Positions 1-5,642 of a stretch of 5,642 nt of DNA are shown here, piece by piece. The DNA comes from Flavobacteriales bacterium (GTDB lineage: Bacteria > Bacteroidota > Bacteroidia > Flavobacteriales_D > Crocinitomicaceae): positions 1 to 5,642 of the forward strand of contig CANHJY010000142.1 of assembly GCA_947461185.1 (NCBI GenBank). The letters run 5' to 3'. The notes below the pieces were generated by a model. It ran no database searches. It saw nothing but the letters and a program-made list of their open reading frames with translations, and had not been told where the DNA came from. Position 1 is the first letter of the stretch; the number at the start of each line of letters is the position of its first letter. The position numbers were made by a program, and so were the translations under genes.

Positions 1-279
1 CAAGACACACCTAAAGGATATGTTTATTCGGCTGGTGCGGCATTATTTGATCTCAATAATCCACTCATTGAAATTGGAAGATTAAAAAAACCATTAATTC
101 AACCAGAATTAGATTGGGAAAAGGAAGGAGTCACTCCGAATGTTGTTTTTCCTGTTAGTGCAATTTTGGAAAACGACCAATTAACCATTTACTATGGTGC
201 TGCAGATAAATGTGTAGCCTTAGCTCAATTATCATTAACAGCATTAATTATACAAATAACCTCAACAGAAAATCAATAA
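1..279 (+). CDS. GH130 family mannoside phosphorylase/mannosidase, C-terminal 92 residues (5' end outside window)
   Basis: The open frame from base 1 to the TAA at 277-279 encodes the end of a five-bladed beta-propeller enzyme of glycoside hydrolase family 130. What is visible is the family's typical C-terminal block: YSAGAALFDLNNP (fragment residues 9-21), the PLIQPELDWEKEG stretch (31-43), then TPNVVFP (45-51) and the closing strand IYYGAADKCVALA (63-75). GH130 members phosphorolyse or hydrolyse beta-1,4- or beta-1,2-linked mannosides, usually in the cytoplasm unless a signal peptide is present; the start is missing, so location and exact specificity cannot be judged. The catalytic Asp lies upstream of the window. 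The next gene starts one base after the stop, so the two are almost certainly co-transcribed, and its glycosyltransferase product points to shared glycan metabolism. The family call is firm; the substrate is open. Confidence 0.88.
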   Translation, partial: QDTPKGYVYSAGAALFDLNNPLIEIGRLKKPLIQPELDWEKEGVTPNVVFPVSAILENDQLTIYYGAADKCVALAQLSLTALIIQITSTENQ

Positions 280-280
280 A

Positions 281-2584
281 ATGAAAACTGCAGAAATTCT
301 TATGATAACATCATACCCTGAGAGGGAGTGTGGTATTGCTTCTTTTAGTGCTGATTTAAGAGATGCATTAATACAAAGGACAGGAAAAGTTCTTGACGTC
401 AAAATTGGAGCATTGGACAATGGGCCAACAACAAGATTTTATCCAAAAGAAGTCAAATACCATATCAATGCCTTAGATAAAAATAGTTTCTTAACCTGTG
501 CAGAACAAATAAATCAAGATGATGTAATTCAATTGGTTTTAATTCAACATGAGTTCGGTCTCTTTGGCGGGCATTATGGAAATTTACTTTTGGTTTTATT
601 GAAAAAATTAACGAAACCGATATGCATTAATTTTCATACCGTTTTGCCTAATCCAGATCATCAAAGGAGGACGATCATTCGCATGCTTTCAGGGTATTCG
701 AAAGAGCTCATCGTAATGACAAATAATGCAAAAATGCAACTTGAACAACACTATGGAATAGATGCCAGAAAAATAAGCGTAATTCCCCATGGTACCCACA
801 CTATAATACATAAAGAAAAGTCTGTTTTGAAGGAAAAATATGGGATTCAAGGAATGCATATACTTAGTACATTTGGACTAATTAGTTCGAATAAAAATAT
901 TGAAACAATTTTAAAGAGTTTACCAGATGTAATTAAGCAATTTCCTGATATTACCTATTTAATAATTGGAAAAACACACCCTGAGGTAGTTAAAAATGAA
1001 GGTGAGCGATATCGCACTTATCTTGAATCACTAATTGAACAACTAGATCTTAAAAACAATGTAGTTTTAATTAATAGATTCCTAGAGACCAATGAAATTT
1101 TAGATTATTTACAAATGAGTGATCTGTACATTTTTAGTTCAAAAGATCGCAATCAAGCTGTAAGTGGTACCTTCTCGTATGCCATGTCGGCAGGATGCCC
1201 AATAATTGCTACCCAAATTCCACATGCCAAAGAATACTTAAGCCCCAGCGAGGGATTTCTCATTGATTTCGAAGATTCAATCCAAATGGGTGATGCCATT
1301 ACTTACCTTTTAACTGATAAAAATAAATTGAAGCAAATGCGGATTAATGTTCTGCACAAAAATGCCAATACTAAATGGGAAAATGTTGCTAAACAGCATT
1401 TGGATTTATTGAAACCTTATTTAAAAGACTGTATCCTCAATTACGAGTTGCCAAAATTTACCATAAGCCACTTGGTAAGACTCACACATCATTTTGGGGT
1501 TGTACAATTTTCTAAAATAAATTCGCCTGATTTCACTTCTGGGTATACCCTTGACGACAATGCCAGAGCTTTGATAACTTGTTGTCAGTATTACAATCAA
1601 ACAAGGGATGGTCAACTTTTTATTTTGATTGATAAATATCTTAGATTCATCGCCCTTTGTCAACAAGAAAATGGCAATTTCATCAATTATATAGATGAGG
1701 CCGGTGAAATTACTAACCAAAATAGTCATGAGAATTTGGAAGATGCAAATGGTCGGGCGATTTGGGCTTTATGCAACTTAATCAGCCTAAAGGATATGCT
1801 TCCAGTTGCAATGGTTACAAAAGCAACTATGTTATTAAAATTTGCTTTGCCAAATCTACAAGGACTCCGTTCTCTCAGAGCAATTTCATTTAGTATCAAA
1901 GGATTTTATTTGTACTTAAAAAAGGAAAGGAATTCAGAAATCACATTATTGAGTTACAAGTTTAGTAAAGTGTTATTTAATGCATATCATAACAATCATG
2001 ATGGTAATTGGAAATGGTTTGAAAATGAACTCACGTATGCAAATAGTATTCTTCCTGAAGGATTGCTCTACGGCTATTTAATTACCAAAAGGGATAGATA
2101 TCTAATTGCCGCTAAAGATAGTTTCGACTTCCTTATACAAAATATCGTGTTTGATGGTAAAATTTCGGTAATCCCAAATAAAAGTTGGTTTAAAAAGGGT
2201 AACAAACGTCAAATACAAGGTGGAGAACAACCTATCGAAGTAGCCTATTTAATAATGTCATTAACGGCTTTCGAAGAGGTTATACCTAATTACGTTTATT
2301 CTCATTTGAAGGAGCTGGCATTCAGTTGGTTTATGGGGAATAATCAATTGGGTCAGGTCGTTTATGATGCTAGAACTGGGGGTTGTCATGACGGTATTGA
2401 ATCCCAAAATTTAAATCTAAATCAAGGTGCAGAGTCAACAATTTGTTATTTACTAGCAAGATTAAATATGGAAAAAAGAAATTACCTAAAAAGAGAGGAA
2501 GTATCTAAACCTAAAAACCTTTATTTAACAGGTAATTTATCCTTGAACCATGACATTGATTTTCAAACAATTTCTTTAGCATAA
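281..2584 (+). CDS. Two-domain protein: GT4 glycosyltransferase fused to an alpha/alpha-toroid glycosidase-like domain
   Basis: A 767-residue protein with no signal peptide or membrane helix, so probably cytoplasmic. Residues 1 to about 380 form a GT-B glycosyltransferase of the GT4 type: an N-terminal Rossmann half beginning ILMITSYPERECGIASF (6-22), IQHEFGLFGGHYG (88-100), INFHTVLP (116-123), the hinge VIPHGTH (167-173), then the nucleotide-sugar half with FGLISSNKNIE (198-208, K205 as likely phosphate contact), YLIIGKTHPE (226-235) and SGTFSYAMSAGCPIIAT (295-311). The usual E-x7-E pair is Q292 and Y300 here. Residues about 390-767 are helical with paired acidic motifs: GYTLDDNARAL (421-431), HENLEDANGRAIWAL (483-497), LPEGLLYGYL (591-600), GGEQPIEVAYLI (647-658) and GGCHDGIE...NQGAEST (700-720). 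This resembles six-hairpin (alpha/alpha)6 carbohydrate-active domains, but its activity is not known to me. ATG 281 follows the GH130 stop by one base and matches the conserved N terminus. Transfer of mannose is inferred from the GH130 neighbour only. Confidence 0.9.
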   Translation: MKTAEILMITSYPERECGIASFSADLRDALIQRTGKVLDVKIGALDNGPTTRFYPKEVKYHINALDKNSFLTCAEQINQDDVIQLVLIQHEFGLFGGHYGNLLLVLLKKLTKPICINFHTVLPNPDHQRRTIIRMLSGYSKELIVMTNNAKMQLEQHYGIDARKISVIPHGTHTIIHKEKSVLKEKYGIQGMHILSTFGLISSNKNIETILKSLPDVIKQFPDITYLIIGKTHPEVVKNEGERYRTYLESLIEQLDLKNNVVLINRFLETNEILDYLQMSDLYIFSSKDRNQAVSGTFSYAMSAGCPIIATQIPHAKEYLSPSEGFLIDFEDSIQMGDAITYLLTDKNKLKQMRINVLHKNANTKWENVAKQHLDLLKPYLKDCILNYELPKFTISHLVRLTHHFGVVQFSKINSPDFTSGYTLDDNARALITCCQYYNQTRDGQLFILIDKYLRFIALCQQENGNFINYIDEAGEITNQNSHENLEDANGRAIWALCNLISLKDMLPVAMVTKATMLLKFALPNLQGLRSLRAISFSIKGFYLYLKKERNSEITLLSYKFSKVLFNAYHNNHDGNWKWFENELTYANSILPEGLLYGYLITKRDRYLIAAKDSFDFLIQNIVFDGKISVIPNKSWFKKGNKRQIQGGEQPIEVAYLIMSLTAFEEVIPNYVYSHLKELAFSWFMGNNQLGQVVYDARTGGCHDGIESQNLNLNQGAESTICYLLARLNMEKRNYLKREEVSKPKNLYLTGNLSLNHDIDFQTISLA

Positions 2585-2781
2585 TGTCAAAAAAAAAGTT
2601 TCCAATAAAAAAGACTGATCTGCCGACTTCCATACCCGAAGAAGTTCCATTGGAACCCGAGCAACCAGAACCAGAAAAAATCCCTGAAATTCCGGAGGAA
2701 CCTGACAAAGAACCAGAAGAGGAACCTGAACCTGACTTTGAACCTGATTTCCCTCCCGAAGATCCGGGCATTACAAAATAA
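2584..2781 (+). CDS. Small Pro/Glu-rich, probably disordered protein
   Basis: A 65-residue protein that I do not recognise as a named family. Its ATG shares the last A of the preceding stop (TAATG), an arrangement typical of translational coupling; this is the best argument that it is real. The N terminus is basic (MSKKKFPIKK, residues 1-10). From P18 to P61 the chain is almost only Pro, Glu and Asp in short units such as IPEEVPLEPEQPEP and EPDFEPDF. By count it has 17 Pro, 16 Glu, 5 Asp and 8 Lys, with no Cys, no signal peptide and no hydrophobic helix. It should be extended and disordered, with a basic head and an acidic body. It could be a scaffold, a charge spacer or a partner of the glycosyltransferase; nothing in the sequence decides. 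The opposite-strand frames here are Gly/Ser- or Phe/Arg-rich shadows of the same repeats. Confidence 0.65.
   Translation: MSKKKFPIKKTDLPTSIPEEVPLEPEQPEPEKIPEIPEEPDKEPEEEPEPDFEPDFPPEDPGITK
2635..2766 (+). repeat. Low-complexity coding repeat (Pro-Glu/Asp units)
   Basis: This stretch encodes residues 18-61 of the small acidic protein and is built from degenerate GAA/CCA/CCT/GAC codon units. The clearest tandem copy is gaacctgacttt (2728-2739) followed by gaacctgatttc (2740-2751), identical at 10 of 12 bases and encoding EPDF twice. Synonymous codons (CCA, CCT, CCG and CCC for proline) are mixed through the tract. That suggests old, protein-selected repetition rather than fresh slippage. Confidence 0.6.
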
Positions 2782-2825
2782 CCTACTTGTCACATATGCT
2801 GCGTATTATTTGAAACGGCATTTGA

Positions 2826-2857
2826 TTGATTTACTTCATTTATTAAACCTATCTTTA
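2826..2857 (+). promoter_or_regulatory. Candidate Bacteroidota promoter for the SlyD-like gene
   Basis: TTG at 2826-2828, a 21-base spacer and TATCTTTA at 2850-2857 match the Bacteroidota pattern TTG-N17-23-TAnnTTTG in all but the last base of the -7 box. Transcription would begin near 2862-2865, leaving a leader of only about ten A-rich bases before ATG 2875 and no Shine-Dalgarno sequence. I see no clear terminator after the acidic small gene, so read-through from upstream is also possible. This is a pattern match only. Confidence 0.4.
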
Positions 2858-2874
2858 CCTGTAAAATTAAAGAA

Positions 2875-3381
2875 ATGACAGTAAAAGAAAACATGGTTGT
2901 ATCGGTAAATTATATCCTGAGCAATCACAAAACAGGTGAAAAAATTGAAGAGACCAATCCGGAGCAACCTATGGTATTTCTATACGGAGTTGGAAGTTTA
3001 ATACCGGAATTTGAAGAGAATTTATTAGGGAAAACAGAAGGTGATTTGTTCGATTTCTCTATAACTTCTGAAATGGCATACGGGACATCTAGTGAAGAAG
3101 ATATTGCGGTTATTCCAATCGATGTTTTTCATGATGAACAAGGAAATTTCGATACAGCATATTTTACCGTTGGAAAATTAATTCCTATGTCTGATGGCCA
3201 AGGCAACCAACTTAGAGGTAAAATTAAAGAAGTTACTACGGAATTTATAAAAATGGATTTTAGTCATCCACTAGCAGGTGTAGATTTACATTTTAAAGGT
3301 TCGATAGCTGAAGTTAGACCTGCAACTCAAGATGAAATTGATCACGGTCATGCGCACGGACCAGGCGGACATCACCACTAA
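2875..3381 (+). CDS. slyD: SlyD-like FKBP-type peptidyl-prolyl cis-trans isomerase
   Basis: A 168-residue cytoplasmic prolyl isomerase and chaperone of the SlyD branch of FKBPs; no signal peptide is seen. The FKBP fold is split as usual. The first half runs over residues 6-70, with VSVNYILSNHKTGEKIEET, PMVFLYGVGSLIPEFEENLLG (32-52) and EGDLFDFSITSEMAYG (55-70). The inserted flap (IF) chaperone domain occupies about 72-122, and the fold closes with MDFSHPLAGVDLHF (127-140), the SlyD signature (D/N)xxHPLAG, then SIAEVRPAT (143-151). The tail HGHAHGPGGHHH (157-168) carries six His and would bind Ni2+, Zn2+ or similar ions, as the longer His/Cys-rich tail of E. coli SlyD does; this tail has no Cys. 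SlyD proteins help fold client proteins and, in some bacteria, deliver nickel to hydrogenase. No hydrogenase or nickel gene is in view, so a general folding role is the safer reading. A strong terminator follows 24 bases after the stop. Confidence 0.93.
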   Translation: MTVKENMVVSVNYILSNHKTGEKIEETNPEQPMVFLYGVGSLIPEFEENLLGKTEGDLFDFSITSEMAYGTSSEEDIAVIPIDVFHDEQGNFDTAYFTVGKLIPMSDGQGNQLRGKIKEVTTEFIKMDFSHPLAGVDLHFKGSIAEVRPATQDEIDHGHAHGPGGHHH

Positions 3382-3405
3382 GAAAACATTCAAGAAATAT
3401 TTTAG

Positions 3406-3444
3406 TATGAGGATTGGAATCTATTTCCAATCCTCATATTTTTT
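3406..3444 (+). terminator. Strong intrinsic terminator of the SlyD-like gene, overlapping the end of the convergent gene
   Basis: A perfect 14-bp stem, 3406-3419 (TATGAGGATTGGAA) with 3425-3438 (TTCCAATCCTCATA), closes a 5-base loop (3420-3424) and runs straight into six T (3439-3444). This is a textbook rho-independent terminator for the + strand. The right arm also encodes the last residues (YEDWK) and the stop (3421-3423, TAG on the minus strand) of the convergent gene. On the minus strand the same hairpin is followed only by a broken U-run (ACTAAAATATTTCTT), so termination in that direction is probably weaker, though it may be bidirectional. Confidence 0.88.
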
Positions 3445-4521
3445 ATTCACTAATTTCTGAAATTCTGACTTAACAAACTTTCGCTCATTAATACCATCAT
3501 ATTCCTTCATTATATTTCCATTCCACAAATACAAAACTCCAGGCGTATCCTTGGTATTTCCTAGAACTTTCCAAAATGTGCCGATATCTATAATTTGATG
3601 CGGATAGCTTGATCCTGCTATTTCAAAAAATTCAGGAATTTTTTCTGCTTCTTCATTCATGAAAATGATTTTAATTTTAGGGAAATTGGGTTGCGTCTTT
3701 TTGAGTTGCGTAAGTTCTTTAGCAGTTTCTTGACAATGGTCACAACCAGGAGCGAAGAAACAGAGTATCTTTTTTCCTTTGTCAATCCCTTTAAAATACA
3801 TTTCAAATCCTGATGATTTCGGCGTTGGTTCCAAAACCTTCTCCACCAATTGTGCTGTGTTTTCAGATTTCGGATTTGTATCATTTTGAAGTTCCGTATT
3901 CAAAACAACTCCAGCCGCTTGGTCATTCAGGGTAGCATCCGTAACGTCTCCCTCCTCTTCTTCTTCAATTTGTTGAACAGGAATTGGTGCTTTCGCCTCC
4001 ATCGGTGCAACCAAATAAATAGCTAAAATTGATGCAAATGTTAAGGCCATTACAAAAGAAAAATTGAATTTATCCTTTGAAATATCAACAGCTTTAAAGA
4101 CATAGCCAATAATTCCCATTGCAATAATGTTTTTAATTAATGCTTGAAGCGGTGTCATCGGCAATAAAGCCCCGAAGCATCCGCAGTTGCCTGAATTTCC
4201 TGAAGCAAGTATCTCATAAGTTAAATGTGCAGAGAATACAAAAAGAATTAAAAATGACATCGGTAAAACCAATCTTTTAAAATAATGCGGCTGCAATAAA
4301 AGTATTCCCAATGCCAATTCGCATCCGATTAAGGTTCTTGAAAAATAAACTGCCATGCTCTCACTAAAACCCATTGGTAGCAACTGCTTAACTTCAAATG
4401 TTGTTAAGGCAAAAGTTGGTGAGGGATATAACTTAGCAACTGCCGACAGCAGAAATAAAACGGATAAAAGAATTCTTGAACCAAGTATTAAATTAGCGTG
4501 TGTTTTTTGATTAAGTCCCAT
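3421..4521 (-). CDS. DoxX/MauE-like membrane protein with C-terminal periplasmic thioredoxin-like domain
   Basis: A 366-residue inner-membrane redox protein; the architecture resembles what is annotated in Bacteroidota as the BT_3928 family (from memory). Predicted helices lie at about 12-31, 58-77, 84-105, 126-145 and 153-173. Residues 109-117 (NSGNCGCFG) between helices 3 and 4 are the CGC motif of MauE/DoxX-type proteins (C113, C115). An acidic, flexible linker (about 175-238, with five Glu at 186-190) leads to a thioredoxin-like domain with FFAPGCDHCQETAKEL (255-270; active-site pair C260/C263) and a cis-proline segment TPGVLYL (326-332, P327). Basic residues in the 2-3 and 4-5 loops fit an N-in topology, placing both the CGC loop and the thioredoxin domain in the periplasm. 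It probably relays electrons between membrane and periplasmic thiols; the partner is unknown. The start is the ATG at 4519-4521, directly before the first helix. Its 3' end lies inside the convergent terminator. Confidence 0.88.
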   Translation of the reverse strand: MGLNQKTHANLILGSRILLSVLFLLSAVAKLYPSPTFALTTFEVKQLLPMGFSESMAVYFSRTLIGCELALGILLLQPHYFKRLVLPMSFLILFVFSAHLTYEILASGNSGNCGCFGALLPMTPLQALIKNIIAMGIIGYVFKAVDISKDKFNFSFVMALTFASILAIYLVAPMEAKAPIPVQQIEEEEEGDVTDATLNDQAAGVVLNTELQNDTNPKSENTAQLVEKVLEPTPKSSGFEMYFKGIDKGKKILCFFAPGCDHCQETAKELTQLKKTQPNFPKIKIIFMNEEAEKIPEFFEIAGSSYPHQIIDIGTFWKVLGNTKDTPGVLYLWNGNIMKEYDGINERKFVKSEFQKLVNKKYEDWK

Positions 4522-4552
4522 ATTAAAATTTTTAAACGAGTGAATTTAAATC

Positions 4553-4584
4553 CAAAGTTTTAAAGATACAATCTTAGCTTTCAA
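4553..4584 (-). promoter_or_regulatory. Candidate promoter of the DoxX-thioredoxin gene
   Basis: Read on the minus strand, TTG (4584-4582), a 21-base spacer and AAACTTTG (4560-4553) match TTG-N17-23-TAnnTTTG apart from the first base of the -7 box, giving a leader of about 25 bases. A second candidate -7 box, TATCTTTA (4568-4561), is identical to that before the SlyD-like gene but stands only 13 bases from the same TTG. Which one is used cannot be decided here. An eight-T tract at 4591-4598 lies just upstream and reads as an A-tract on this strand. Confidence 0.3.
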
Positions 4585-4646
4585 AATAACTTTTTTTTAA
4601 CGAAAATCATCCCCTCAACACATTTTTAATTGTGCAAGATAAATGT

Positions 4647-4654
4647 TAGTTTTA
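4647..4654 (+). promoter_or_regulatory. Possible -7 box upstream of the propeller protein gene
   Basis: TAGTTTTA at 4647-4654 matches TAnnTTTG in seven of eight positions and sits 24 bases before ATG 4679, a fitting distance. The nearest upstream TTG (4630-4632) is only 14 bases away, shorter than usual for Bacteroidota promoters, so support is weak. The rest of the 157-base divergent gap (4522-4678) is AT-rich and shows no hairpin, repeat or small gene that I can defend. Confidence 0.25.
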
Positions 4655-4678
4655 CACTACTTTCAAAATGCACACGAC

Positions 4679-5642
4679 ATGTTCAAAAGATGCTTAACTA
4701 TCAGTTTTATAGCAATTAGTTTTCTGAATTTCGGCCAATCAAGCAACTGGCAAGCCTTTACGGACTCTATACCTTCATTATCTTCCCCAAGAGCTTGTGA
4801 TCTTAATGGTGACGGTGTAAAAGATATTGTAATTGGTGGAGGAACTGATGGTGTCTTCAGTAACAATGGTATCATGGCTTACAATGGCTTAAACGGCAAC
4901 CTGTTGTGGAAACGTGCATCGAGAAATGAAGTTTTTGGAAGCTCGATTTTTCAGGATATTACTGGTGATGGCGTGAAAGATGTTTTTATCCCTGGAAGAC
5001 AGGCACAGCTGCTCGCAATTAATGGTACAAATGGTTCTTTAATTTGGGATTATTTTCCTTATGGCACCAATCCTGCTGACAGTGGCTTGTACAATTTTTA
5101 CAATCCACAATTCATTCAAGATGTAAACGGTGATAATATCCAAGATATTCTGGTTTCCAATGGTGGGGATCACAACGCCCCAGCTTGGCAAACCAACAGA
5201 CCTCCAGGTTATTTGATGGTTGTAAACGGACTCAATGGTTCGTTATTGGCGAAGGCCGTTATGCCCGATAGTGCTGAAACATACTGTTCGCCAATTGTAG
5301 CTGATATTCAAAATAATGGAACCAAATGGATTCTTTATGGTACTGGAGGTGAAAACCTTGGAGGATCTTTCTTTGCCTGCCCGCTGAATGATTTACTCCA
5401 AAACAACTCATTAACTAATTCGATTACATTGGCAACCAATCCTAACAAAGGATATATTGCTCCGGCATCGGTAGAAAAAGATGGGCAAAATGCATATGAT
5501 ATTTACATTCAGTGTTTTGATGGTGCTATAACAAAGATAAAAGGTTCAAGTTTCGGAACTGTGTGGACTACCAACATTCCAAACACAGAATCTTCTGCTG
5601 CATTGGTTTTAGGGAAATTCAATGCCGATTTTAGTCCAGATG
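4679..5642 (+). CDS. Secreted FG-GAP/VCBS and PQQ-like beta-propeller protein (3' end outside window)
   Basis: The frame is open from ATG 4679 to the window edge: 321 codons plus one base. Residues 1-19 (MFKRCLTISFIAISFLNFG) form a signal peptide, probably cleaved before Q20 as often seen in Bacteroidota; there is no lipobox. The mature part alternates two motif types. Calcium-loop FG-GAP motifs are DLNGDGVKD (41-49), DITGDGVKD (93-101) and DVNGDNIQD (148-156), with degenerate versions at 209-217 and 313-321. PQQ-like strand motifs are NGLNGNLLWK (69-78), NGTNGSLIWD (115-124) and NGLNGSLLAK (183-192). The likely product is a calcium-stabilised seven- or eight-bladed propeller on the cell surface or outside the cell, used for binding rather than catalysis. 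The C terminus, where a type IX secretion sorting domain would be expected, is not visible. An ATG at 4668 is out of frame and stops at once, so 4679 is the best start. Confidence 0.85.
   Translation, partial: MFKRCLTISFIAISFLNFGQSSNWQAFTDSIPSLSSPRACDLNGDGVKDIVIGGGTDGVFSNNGIMAYNGLNGNLLWKRASRNEVFGSSIFQDITGDGVKDVFIPGRQAQLLAINGTNGSLIWDYFPYGTNPADSGLYNFYNPQFIQDVNGDNIQDILVSNGGDHNAPAWQTNRPPGYLMVVNGLNGSLLAKAVMPDSAETYCSPIVADIQNNGTKWILYGTGGENLGGSFFACPLNDLLQNNSLTNSITLATNPNKGYIAPASVEKDGQNAYDIYIQCFDGAITKIKGSSFGTVWTTNIPNTESSAALVLGKFNADFSPD

Noticed and set aside
1421..1729. Minus-strand 102-residue frame
   Set aside because: It lies wholly inside the conserved toroid-domain coding region and shows no recognisable features.
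2511..2771. Minus-strand frame encoding a Gly/Ser-rich, mucin-like 86-residue protein
   Set aside because: It is the reverse reading of the Pro/Glu-codon repeat in the coupled small gene and of the end of the glycosyltransferase gene; the composition is a by-product of those codons.
2587..2793. Minus-strand frame encoding a Phe/Arg/Trp-rich 68-residue protein
   Set aside because: Same repeat read in another frame; the odd composition, lack of a sensible start context and full overlap with the coupled + strand gene argue against it.
2796..2821. Possible hairpin after the small acidic gene (ATGCTG pairing with CGGCAT)
   Set aside because: Only six pairs including a G-U, a 14-base loop and no T-tract after it; not a credible terminator.
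3657..3884. Minus-strand 75-residue frame
   Set aside because: Alternate frame within the thioredoxin-domain coding region, basic and without motifs.
4668..4697. Upstream ATG at 4668 as start of the propeller gene or as a leader peptide
   Set aside because: Out of frame with the main gene and stops after nine codons; without a ribosome site or conservation data it is not a supportable gene.
4663..4875. Minus-strand 70-residue frame in the divergent region
   Set aside because: It overlaps the signal peptide and first calcium loop of the propeller gene, which has much stronger evidence.

Overview
The window looks like chromosomal DNA of a Bacteroidota bacterium, most likely of the Flavobacteriales/Sphingobacteriales type. 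It is AT-rich. Start codons are preceded by A-rich leaders rather than Shine-Dalgarno sequences, and upstream regions carry matches to the Bacteroidota promoter pattern (TTG, about 20 bases, TAnnTTTG). The protein families fit too: a GH130 enzyme next to a GT4 fusion, a DoxX/MauE-thioredoxin fusion, and a secreted FG-GAP/PQQ-like propeller protein. No tRNA, rRNA, CRISPR array or insertion sequence was seen, and no gap between genes exceeds 157 bases.

Left part (1-2781, + strand): a tightly packed three-gene unit. It starts with the C-terminal end of a GH130 mannoside phosphorylase/mannosidase. One base later comes a 767-residue two-domain protein, an N-terminal GT4 glycosyltransferase fused to a C-terminal domain that looks like an alpha/alpha-toroid glycosidase. 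Sharing one base with its stop (TAATG) is a 65-residue protein made mostly of Pro, Glu and Asp. The layout suggests a coordinated system that builds and trims or phosphorolyses a short mannose-containing glycan; the substrate cannot be read from the sequence. This is the part most worth follow-up.

Middle (2782-4521): a SlyD-like FKBP prolyl isomerase with a His-rich metal-binding tail (+ strand) converges on a membrane protein (- strand) that joins a five-helix DoxX/MauE-like domain to a periplasmic thioredoxin-like domain. One strong hairpin with a T-tract lies between them. Its right arm is also the last codons and stop of the minus-strand gene.

Right part (4522-5642): a 157-base divergent intergenic region with candidate promoters both ways, then the first 321 codons of a secreted beta-propeller protein in which calcium-loop FG-GAP/VCBS motifs alternate with PQQ-like motifs. 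It runs off the window end.

Only the left three genes form a clear functional group. The SlyD, DoxX-thioredoxin and propeller genes look like separate transcription units; two may loosely share a role in folding or redox maintenance of proteins.
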